Assembly: GCA_007130265.1 (NCBI GenBank)
Contig: SLST01000149.1
Location: 1 to 23,972, forward strand
Length of the DNA stretch: 23,972 bases
Reading direction: 5' to 3'
Source of the DNA: Spirochaetales bacterium
Lineage (GTDB): Bacteria; Spirochaetota; Spirochaetia; DSM-27196; SLST01
Every line of letters starts with the position of its first letter. Within the stretch, counting starts at the first letter, position 1. The position numbers and the translations under genes are program-made. Of this stretch, positions 15,910-22,839 are shown piece after piece. The notes under the pieces are model-generated. The model made no database searches, had not been told where the DNA came from, and saw only the letters and a program-made list of their open reading frames with translations.

Positions 15910-16580
15910 GGTTCTACGAGGAGGCCGCGATCGAGATGCAGCCGCCGGTCACCGAGCCGCGACAGCCGCTCGTCATGGGTCACGATCACCAAGGTCGTTC
16001 CGTGCGCGCGAACGACGTCCAGAAGGACGGACTCGACTCGTGCGCTGTTCTCGGCGTCGAGGTTTCCGGTCGGCTCGTCGGCGAGCAGCAGGCCCGGTTC
16101 GTTGATGAGGGCCCGGGCAAGCGCCGCGCGCTGTCTCTCTCCGCCGGACAACTGCGAAGGGTAGTGATGGAGACGCCCGGACAGCCCCACCTCGGCAAGC
16201 AGCCGTTCGGCACGGGCGGTTGCCTCCCGCCGCGGCACCCCGATCATGAAGGCGGGAAGCATGACGTTCTCCACCGCGGTGAAGTCCTTCAAGAGGAAGT
16301 GAAACTGAAAGACGAAACCGAGACGGCGCGCGCGGAACCCGGTCAGGTCGGCCTCGTTCAGCGAGTGAACGGCGTAGTCGAAGGCGTAGACTTCGCCGCC
16401 GGAGGGCCGATCGAGCCCTCCGATAAGGTTGAGCAAGGTGCTCTTCCCGCTACCGGAGGAACCGCTGACTGAGACGATTTCGCCCTGGGCGAGCTCGAGA
16501 TCGATTCCGCGCAGGACGGTCAGATCGGTCTCTCCGCTCCTGAAGGTCTTGCTCACCCCCCGCAGCCTGACGATGCTCAT
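15906..16580 (-). CDS. lolD: Lipoprotein-releasing ABC transporter ATPase LolD
   Basis: A 224-residue ABC ATPase that powers the flanking permeases. Numbered from the GTG one codon earlier, it shows Walker A GSSGSGKS (41-48), Q-loop Gln93, signature LSGGERQR (145-152), Walker B LLLADEP (165-171) and H-loop His203. The spacing fits the LolD/MacB/FtsE group. ATG 16580 overlaps the lolC stop by one base (TGATG). A GTG immediately before it (16583) is equally placed behind the GAGG motif, so the start is ambiguous by one codon. The end overlaps lolE by 4 nt. Confidence 0.94.
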   Translation of the reverse strand: MSIVRLRGVSKTFRSGETDLTVLRGIDLELAQGEIVSVSGSSGSGKSTLLNLIGGLDRPSGGEVYAFDYAVHSLNEADLTGFRARRLGFVFQFHFLLKDFTAVENVMLPAFMIGVPRREATARAERLLAEVGLSGRLHHYPSQLSGGERQRAALARALINEPGLLLADEPTGNLDAENSARVESVLLDVVRAHGTTLVIVTHDERLSRLGDRRLHLDRGLLVEP

Positions 16581-17866
16581 CACTCATACCTCAGAATGCC
16601 GGCCGGCGATATCATACTCACCCGTCTCGAGGCCGCATACGCGGCGACCGTAGCGCTCAACACCGCAAAGCCGACGATCGCCGCCACCTCCACCGGCACA
16701 AGCACCGCCGGTACCTCCTCGAGGTAGAAGTAGGCCGGACTGAAGATCGAAAACGAGCCAGACGCAGGACGATCGCCGCCTAACAGGGCCATCAGCCACT
16801 CGCCGGCGAAGGCAAAGGCGTTGACCACGATCTCCGCGGCGGCGAAAAGCGCGTTGATGTTCTGCGCCACGAGCAGACCCAGGGCGAGTCCCAGACCCCC
16901 GCCGAGCAACCCGATCCACAGACCCTCGAGCACGAAGACCGTCTGCAGCCGCAGCGGCGTAGAACCGAGCGCCTTGAGCACGGCGATTTCCTCGGTCCGC
17001 TCGACGACACTGCGACGCAACGACTGGTAGATGTTCACCGCCACGACGACGAAAATCAGCCCGATGAGAAGCATCATCATTGACTTCTCCAGCCGCAACG
17101 CCCCGAAAATGGCCCGATTGTACTCTCTCCAGGTCTCGACTGTGCTTCCGGGCAGAAGCGTCTCGACCCGACGGGCCGTGATCCGGTCGCGGAATCGATC
17201 CTCGAGCTTCACCCCCACCCGGCCAGGCGGGTCCAGTCCGAGGGAACCCGCCCCGGAGCCAAAGCCTACAAAACCCCACCCCCCGTCATACTCGAGAAAC
17301 CCGCTCCTGAAGATCCCTGTTACCGGAAAGGTAGTCGCGGCCGGATCAGCAGCGGAGAAGGCGCCGCTGAAACCGACGACGTCGACGGTGTCCCCGACTC
17401 GGGCGCCGAGGCGCCGGGCGAGCTCGAGTCCCAGAACGATCCCGCCGTCGGCCAGGTCCCAGCGCCCCGATACGATCTCGAGCCGACCTGCCAACCGTTG
17501 GTCGGCCTCAAACACGTCAGGAGGGACGGCACGAATGAGCATTGCCAGCGGGTCCGCGAAGTGCCCGTAGACGAGCCCGTGCGTCTCGGCGTACGGCACC
17601 GCGGTTCGCACCCCGGAAAGCCCGGCGAGCGCGGCCGCATCGGTGCGGGCGTGCGGCGTGTCGACCTGCAGGTGAAAGCTCCCGATCTCGAGGATGTCCT
17701 CGATCGTACCGAACTGAAATCCGTTCATGACCGCGAGCACGGCGATGAGCGTCATCACGCCGGCGGCGATTCCGACTACCGAGAGCACGCCGGCGGTATG
17801 GCCCTTCTCCCGACGCTTGGTTCGAAAGTACCGCGCTGAGACGAAGAGAACCCATCCCGACTTCAT
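16580..17866 (-). CDS. lolC: Lipoprotein-releasing ABC transporter permease, LolC-like
   Basis: A 428-residue permease with the classic opening of the family: FVSARYFRTKRREKG, then a membrane helix (about 24-47) ending AVMNGFQFG. A periplasmic domain of about 210 residues and three C-terminal helices follow. It pairs with lolD and lolE to release outer-membrane lipoproteins. GAGGAGG lies 4 nt before the ATG, and the ATG overlaps the stop of the YD-repeat gene (ATGA, 17863-17866). The neighbouring exported proteins and the lipoproteins elsewhere in the window would be plausible clients. Confidence 0.9.
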   Translation of the reverse strand: MKSGWVLFVSARYFRTKRREKGHTAGVLSVVGIAAGVMTLIAVLAVMNGFQFGTIEDILEIGSFHLQVDTPHARTDAAALAGLSGVRTAVPYAETHGLVYGHFADPLAMLIRAVPPDVFEADQRLAGRLEIVSGRWDLADGGIVLGLELARRLGARVGDTVDVVGFSGAFSAADPAATTFPVTGIFRSGFLEYDGGWGFVGFGSGAGSLGLDPPGRVGVKLEDRFRDRITARRVETLLPGSTVETWREYNRAIFGALRLEKSMMMLLIGLIFVVVAVNIYQSLRRSVVERTEEIAVLKALGSTPLRLQTVFVLEGLWIGLLGGGLGLALGLLVAQNINALFAAAEIVVNAFAFAGEWLMALLGGDRPASGSFSIFSPAYFYLEEVPAVLVPVEVAAIVGFAVLSATVAAYAASRRVSMISPAGILRYE

Positions 17867-18834
17867 CGCGCCTCCTCGCGCCCGACGCCGAATCGCCGCG
17901 TGCGTACGACCCCGCCGTCGCGTATCACCTCTTCGAGTAAGCGATCCTCTCCATGGTAGTAGACTCTCAGAATCTCCGCACCGTCGCGGTAGAGTGTCTC
18001 AACGCGAGTGTACTCGCGCTCGACTGCCAGATGATCGACGACCCGCAGGAGTCGACCGTCCTCCGAAATCTGCTCCTGCCGAAGGATTCCGTCGTCGTCG
18101 TACTCATAGCGCCGTACGCGCGCTACCCCATCTCGCTCCTCTCGCTCCTCCACTAGAAGCCCGTCTTCGTAGCGTCGTGACCGTTCCAGGTCGAGCGCTC
18201 CGTCGAGCGACACGGACGATCCGAGCAGCCGCCCCGACTCGTCGTACCGGTACGTCGTCTCCCCATCCCGCGAAGCGACGACCATGCGCCGCATCCTGTC
18301 GTCCGCGAGATCACCCCAGTACTCGCGTGTCTCGCGTTCCAGGATGTCCTCACCGTCCCAGTGGGTACGTTCTTCGAGCCTGCCGACCTCGTCGTACGCG
18401 AGGTGCTCGCGACTCGATCCGGCGTCGATCCACTCCTCCATGAGACGTCCGTCGTGATAACGATACTCGACCGACGTCCCACGGTCTCCAATCCGCCGGA
18501 TGAGTCGCAGCGAACCGTCGGCCCAGTAGCGCAGGTGCTCGGTCGCCTCGAGCCGGTCGTTCCGGTAGATGCGCCTCGAGACGAGACGCTCGCCGTCATA
18601 CTCGAGCTCGGTTCGGCGCACCGGATCGTCGTGATGGTAAAGCGTCTGCACCTCGAGCCCGGCACTACGCTCTACGTGGAGAAGGTAGTCGTGGTGGGCG
18701 CGATCGCCTTCCTCGACAGGAGACCTCGTGACTCCGGACTCGTCGGACTCGTACCACTCGGCAGAGGCAGAGAACGAGCAGTTGAGCAGCAGCAGGACAA
18801 GCAGCAGTCTGGCTGCCAGGACGGAGCGCATCAT
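17863..18834 (-). CDS. Exported YD-repeat-like protein
   Basis: A 323-residue protein with an N-terminal signal: basic residues, a run of leucines, then NCSFSASA|E. Cleavage after Ala25 is the simplest reading, but Cys19 in LLLNC could be a relaxed spirochaete lipobox. From about residue 60 to 310 it is a chain of short strand-turn units such as YDGERLVSRRIY, YHDGRLMEEW, YDEVGRLEERTHW, YDESGRLLGSSV and YEDGLLVEERE, spaced about 20-25 residues apart. This resembles YD/RHS-type or YwqK-type repeats, which fold into curved beta sheets. It is very rich in Asp, Glu and Arg. It sits between ftsY and lolC with 4-nt overlaps at both ends. The specific function is unknown; a link to lipoprotein export or envelope assembly is inferred from position. 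Confidence 0.8.
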   Translation of the reverse strand: MMRSVLAARLLLVLLLLNCSFSASAEWYESDESGVTRSPVEEGDRAHHDYLLHVERSAGLEVQTLYHHDDPVRRTELEYDGERLVSRRIYRNDRLEATEHLRYWADGSLRLIRRIGDRGTSVEYRYHDGRLMEEWIDAGSSREHLAYDEVGRLEERTHWDGEDILERETREYWGDLADDRMRRMVVASRDGETTYRYDESGRLLGSSVSLDGALDLERSRRYEDGLLVEEREERDGVARVRRYEYDDDGILRQEQISEDGRLLRVVDHLAVEREYTRVETLYRDGAEILRVYYHGEDRLLEEVIRDGGVVRTRRFGVGREEAR

Positions 18835-19709
18835 GACAGATCGAGCAATTCCCTGACGTACTCGTCGCGGCGAAACGGTCGCAGGTCGGAGTACTTCTCA
18901 CCTACCCCGAGAAAGGCGGTCGGTATGCCGAGCCGGCGCGAGATAGGAACAAGAATGCCGCCCTTGGCCGTCGAATCGTACTTCGCAAGGACGATCCCGT
19001 CGAGCGGCACGGCGCCGGCGAACACCTCCGCCTGCTGCAGACCGTTCTGCCCGGTGGTAGCGTCGATCACGAGCAACCGCCGGTACGAGGCATCCGGTGC
19101 ACGCGAACTGACGACACGATCTATCTTCGACAGCTCCTCGACGAGGTGTTTGCGGGTGTGCATTCGCCCGGCGGTATCCGCAAGAACGAGGCGCTCCCCG
19201 CGAGTGCGCGCGCTCTCCACCGCGTCGTACACGACCGCCGCAGAATCCGCGCCGGTTCCCTGCTTGACGATACGGATACCGACGCGTTCGGCATGGATCG
19301 AAAGCTGTTCGACGGCGGCGGCCCGGAACGTGTCACCGGCCGCGAGACAGATCGAGTCCGCCTGGCCGGTCTCGCGAAAATGCGCAGCGAGTTTCGCGAT
19401 CGTCGTCGTCTTGCCGACACCGTTGACCCCGAGAACAAGGACGACGTTGAGCCGATCCGGGTCGAGGCGGAAATCGGTCTCCTGCACGAGCGACTCGAGC
19501 TCGGAGCGGAGCAACTCCACGACTTCGTCACGATTCGAGGCACGCTCGCGCCGGCTCATGTCCCGCAACCGGTCGACGATCTCCATCGCGGTGCGCGCGC
19601 CGATATCAGCCTCGACGAGCGTGTCCTCGAGATCCTCGAACGACTCTTCGGAATCAAGCCCTCCGCCGAGAAGGGCGCGCAGTCGAGCACCCAGCCCTTT
19701 CTTTTTCAT
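18831..19709 (-). CDS. ftsY: Signal recognition particle receptor FtsY
   Basis: SRP-receptor GTPase, 292 residues, essentially the NG core without the long acidic A domain of E. coli FtsY. It opens with a short basic amphipathic stretch, KKKGLGARLRALLGG, suited to membrane contact. The G domain shows GVNGVGKTTT (94-103), DTFRAAAVEQL (126-136), DTAGR (178-182), AKYDSTAKGG (242-251) and GVGEKYSDL (268-276). The fourth GTPase motif is AKYD instead of the usual TKLD. It brings ribosomes making membrane and exported proteins to the translocon. ATG 19709 has AGGA 5 nt upstream. It overlaps the YD-repeat gene by 4 nt, and the PEGA gene ends 11 nt before it. Confidence 0.96.
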   Translation of the reverse strand: MKKKGLGARLRALLGGGLDSEESFEDLEDTLVEADIGARTAMEIVDRLRDMSRRERASNRDEVVELLRSELESLVQETDFRLDPDRLNVVLVLGVNGVGKTTTIAKLAAHFRETGQADSICLAAGDTFRAAAVEQLSIHAERVGIRIVKQGTGADSAAVVYDAVESARTRGERLVLADTAGRMHTRKHLVEELSKIDRVVSSRAPDASYRRLLVIDATTGQNGLQQAEVFAGAVPLDGIVLAKYDSTAKGGILVPISRRLGIPTAFLGVGEKYSDLRPFRRDEYVRELLDLS

Positions 19710-19720
19710 CGCTTCCTAAC

Positions 19721-21238
19721 CTACTGATTGTGCGGCCCTTCTCCTACCGCGAGGTAGTCGAAAACGGAGAGGAGCAGATTCACGAAGAGCCCCGCGTTCA
19801 GAAGCCTCGCACCGATCGACGACCAGTAGAGGATATTGCCGCGTCTCGCGAGCCGATCGAGCTCTTCACGCGAGAGAGCCGTGCTGTCGGACGCAGGGAA
19901 CGCCGCGCGAACGCTCTCGAACCCACCATGGAGCAGAACCGTCACCGGCACCGACAGCACGAACCAGGTGAGCGCCTGGTAGAACCCGTCGCGGCTGGCG
20001 CGCAACTCCTCGGTCCAGTCGATCTTGTCGGGTAGCAGGGCACGGCTGAGCAGGTCCGGCGAGCCGGCGTTCACCACGAACCGTGATTCGAGATACCCCT
20101 CCCGCCGCATGCGGACAATCGTCGATGAGGCGGGAAACTCGTGCTCGAGGGGCGTACGGCCGACCCAAACGGAGTCGGCGTAGACATCTGCGCCGGAAGG
20201 TGAGCTCTGCAGCCGCACCAATCGAGATACCGGCGGCGGTGGTTCGACCCGCTCGACGCGACGCTCTCCCGGCGCGAGCTCCACAACGCGGACCGACGCG
20301 CGGTCGCCGAGCTCCACACGAATTTCGTGTGCGCCCGGTCTGAGAAATCGCGCCTCTGCGCGGGAAAACCCGCGAAGGACTCCGCCGACCCTGACCGCCG
20401 CATCGGCGGCCGCAGCCGTCTCCGCATCAGCGCGCCGCGTCGCTACGACGAGCGTCGCGAAGTCGCGACCGAGCACGGCACGCGCAACATCACCGGCAAC
20501 GAGTGGTGTATCGCCGCTGAGATCCTCCGGCCTTGCGACCGTGGACCCCGCCGCGGTGTTGCGCTCGAGAAAACGATGGTAGATGAACAGATCGACGGCC
20601 AGATACCCCTCGATCTCTTCGATTGAGCCCCAGAGCAGGAGATCGAGATCCTCGTCCACGGCGAGGGCATGCGGCGTCGAATCGAGCGAAAGCAGGAGGC
20701 CTGCCTCGTGGCCTGACCAGTACTCAAGCGGACGGCGAGGAGCGCCAGGCACGTCGTCCGGTTCAGTTGCATCGAGGCGGTCGAGCACGGCCCGCGCTTC
20801 GTCGACCGCTTCCTCTGCCCGATCAAGACGCTCGCGCGCGGCGCTCCGCGCTGCCGGTCCGACGGCGAGAGGCTCGAACAGGAGCCGGTCTCTCGCGGCG
20901 ACCGCCGAGCGCAGCCGTGTCGCGGCGGTGCGCTTCGCCGTGCGAAGCCGCACCGCCGCGTACGCTTCGAGCTCGTCACCCGAGAGATCCCGCTCGTCTA
21001 TCTCGCCAATCTGCTCGTAGAGCAACCGCGGGAAGGTCTCCGCCGCGCTGCGGGCCTCCTGAGACAGGCCCTCCCCGGAGAGCCGGGCGATACCGACGCG
21101 GAAAACGTCGCGCTCCGCCGGCAGGAGCGCCGTCACCGATTCCGGCAGAGTGTCTCCTCCCACACGCGCGGCTGCGCCGCACAGCAGCAGCCCGGCCGCG
21201 AGCAGCGCAGGAAGGCGACGGCCCCTATCGGTCGTCAC
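19721..21238 (-). CDS. PEGA-domain membrane protein with signal peptide
   Basis: A 505-residue envelope protein of unknown function. GTG 21238 is preferred over the ATG at 21259: GGAGGG lies 5 nt before it, and it removes a short non-signal extension. The signal peptide covers about residues 1-28. Next come an Ala/Arg-rich helical region (about 80-155) and a segment that looks like a small periplasmic enzyme- or TolB-like fold (about 170-280). A PEGA domain (about 343-390) reads SSPSGADVYADSVWVGRTPL. Two C-terminal membrane helices follow (about 419-440 and 468-498). PEGA domains are common on surface or periplasmic proteins and are usually taken as binding modules. The gene overlaps the upstream receiver gene by 14 nt and leads into ftsY. 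Confidence 0.82.
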   Translation of the reverse strand: MTTDRGRRLPALLAAGLLLCGAAARVGGDTLPESVTALLPAERDVFRVGIARLSGEGLSQEARSAAETFPRLLYEQIGEIDERDLSGDELEAYAAVRLRTAKRTAATRLRSAVAARDRLLFEPLAVGPAARSAARERLDRAEEAVDEARAVLDRLDATEPDDVPGAPRRPLEYWSGHEAGLLLSLDSTPHALAVDEDLDLLLWGSIEEIEGYLAVDLFIYHRFLERNTAAGSTVARPEDLSGDTPLVAGDVARAVLGRDFATLVVATRRADAETAAAADAAVRVGGVLRGFSRAEARFLRPGAHEIRVELGDRASVRVVELAPGERRVERVEPPPPVSRLVRLQSSPSGADVYADSVWVGRTPLEHEFPASSTIVRMRREGYLESRFVVNAGSPDLLSRALLPDKIDWTEELRASRDGFYQALTWFVLSVPVTVLLHGGFESVRAAFPASDSTALSREELDRLARRGNILYWSSIGARLLNAGLFVNLLLSVFDYLAVGEGPHNQ

Positions 21239-21623
21239 GTCGGCCCTCCAGCACGCCATCGGCCTCGAGCGTCCTGGTGATCGCGCTCACGACGCGCTCC
21301 GGGCGAAACGGTTTGATGACGAAGTCTCGCGCCCCGAGCTGGATGGCCCGTACGATCATCGCCTGCTCGCCGAGCGCGCTGCACATGATGACACGGGCGC
21401 CGGGATCGTCGCGGCGAAGCCGACGCAACGCGGTCAGCCCGTCCATCTCCGGCATCGCGATATCAAGGAGGACGACGTCGGGCCGTACGGCCGCATAGAT
21501 ATTGAGCGCTTCGCGTCCGCTCTCCGCCTTTCCGACGATCTGCATCCCGGCATTCCGTAGAATGTCGCCGAGCAGCGACCGCATGAACGGCAGATCGTCT
21601 ACGACGAGGACGCGCGGGGTCAT
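21225..21623 (-). CDS. CheY-like single-domain response regulator
   Basis: A 132-residue receiver domain with no output domain. The acidic pocket is Asp9-Asp10, the phosphoacceptor is Asp54 (VLLDIAMPEMDG), the switch Ser82 lies in CSALGEQ, and Lys104 lies in FVIKPF. The stretch EQAMIVRAIQLGARDFVIKPF is typical of CheY-type regulators in spirochaetes. No kinase is nearby, so its partner and output are unknown; chemotaxis-like signalling is a fair guess. The ATG shares one base with the prfB stop (TGATG), and the gene overlaps the PEGA gene, so it is locked into the translation of its neighbours. Confidence 0.93.
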   Translation of the reverse strand: MTPRVLVVDDLPFMRSLLGDILRNAGMQIVGKAESGREALNIYAAVRPDVVLLDIAMPEMDGLTALRRLRRDDPGARVIMCSALGEQAMIVRAIQLGARDFVIKPFRPERVVSAITRTLEADGVLEGRRDDR

Positions 21624-22730
21624 CAGCCCTCGTTCCAGCGGGCTCGCAGGTACGACTCGATGAACGGATCGAGATCACCGTCCATGACTGCTTCTACGTT
21701 CCCGGTCTCGTGCCGCGTGCGCAGATCCTTGACCATCGTGTAGGGCTGGAACACGTACGATCGGATCTGATTCCCCCACGAGATATCCTTCTTCTCCGCC
21801 GCGCTCTTCGCCTGTTCGGCCTCCTGCTCGGCGCGGTAGTAGTCATACAGACGACTTTTGAGCATCTTCATCGCCATCGCGCGATTCTTGTGCTGGCTTC
21901 GCTCATTCTGACACTGCACGACAATCCCGGTCTCGAGATGGGTGATACGTACGGCGCTGTCCGTCTTGTTGACGTGCTGCCCACCGGCCCCGCTCGCGCG
22001 GTAGGTGTCGACCCGCAGGTCTTCGGGGCGGATGTCGACGTCGATGTCGTCGTCGATGACGGGGCTCACGTAGACCGAGGCGAACGAGGTATGCCGACGC
22101 CCGCTTGAATCGAAGGGACTGATGCGCACCAGCCGGTGTACCCCCGTTTCGCCCTTCAGGTAACCAAATGCATAGTCGCCGTCGACCTGTAACGTCACGC
22201 TCTTGATTCCGCCTTCCGCTTCCTGCAGATCGAGCATGGTTGCTCGATAGCCACGCGTTTCGATCCATCGAGTGTACATGCGATAGAGCATGCTCACCCA
22301 GTCGCATGCCTCGGTCCCTCCAGCTCCCGAGTGGATCGTCAAGAAGGCACCCGCCGCGTCGTGCTCGTCGGCCAGCATCTCCTGTATCTGCAGGCGATCG
22401 AAATCGCGTCGGCCTGCTTCGAGCGACGTCCGTATCTCAGCATCGAGGCCCGCGTCACCCTCTTCTACGGCGAGTGCATAGAGCCCCGAAAGATCCTCTA
22501 CGGTCCGCATCAGCCGCTCCCACGGCTCGAGACGGTCCTTCTTCCGTTTGAGCTCGGTCATCACCCGTTCGGCCTCTTCACGATCGTTCCACAGGTCGGG
22601 GTCTCCGGAGCGCTGTTCGAGCTCGCCTATCTCTGATCGAAGCTTGTCCGAGTCAAAGATGCCTCCATGTTTCTTCGATCTGTTCCTTGAGCTCCTGGAT
22701 AGGATTGGCAAGTTCCTGCAGCATATGCAT
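21623..22730 (-). CDS. prfB: Peptide chain release factor 2 (programmed +1 frameshift)
   Basis: RF2 recognises UGA and UAA and triggers peptide release. The true gene is two segments on the minus strand: frame 0 from ATG 22730 through CTT at 22656 (25 codons, ending at the in-frame TGA 22655-22653), then the +1 frame from GAC at 22654 to the stop at 21623. The joined protein is 368 residues. GGQ falls at 249-251 and the stop-codon-reading SPF at 204-206, both where E. coli RF2 has them. The continuous open frame reaching back to 22945 is an artefact of reading through the shift. GGAGG lies 4 nt before ATG 22730; a second ATG two codons later is a possible alternative start. It is first gene of the long minus-strand run. 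Confidence 0.96.
22652..22666 (-). promoter_or_regulatory. prfB programmed +1 frameshift site
   Basis: The minus strand reads GGAGG CAT CTT TGA C. CTT TGA C is the canonical slippery site, and an internal Shine-Dalgarno-like GGAGG lies 3 nt upstream of CTT. When RF2 is scarce, the ribosome pauses at TGA and slips one base into the coding frame, so RF2 controls its own level. Confidence 0.95.
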
Positions 22731-22756
22731 ATGTCCTCCGTCGTGTGAATACGATC

Positions 22757-22765
22757 AATATACCA
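22757..22765 (-). promoter_or_regulatory. Predicted extended -10 promoter for prfB
   Basis: TGGTATATT on the minus strand matches the extended -10 form TGnTATAAT with one mismatch. The expected start near 22750 leaves a leader of about 20 nt carrying the GGAGG of prfB. The -35 position (around 22780-22785) is poor, which extended -10 promoters tolerate. This promoter may drive the whole prfB-to-lolE run. Confidence 0.45.
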
Positions 22766-22803
22766 GAAGCGCCCCTGAGGCATCCACCGCTGTTTTGGCG
22801 CTG

Positions 22804-22833
22804 TTGCGTCGGGCCGGGAATGCCGAATACTAT
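22804..22833 (+). promoter_or_regulatory. Possible promoter for the FN3-like gene, near-leaderless
   Basis: TTGCGT (22804-22809) and TACTAT (22828-22833) are 18 nt apart. The predicted transcription start falls on or beside the ATG at 22840, and no Shine-Dalgarno precedes that ATG. Confidence 0.3.
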
Positions 22834-22839
22834 AGTGGT

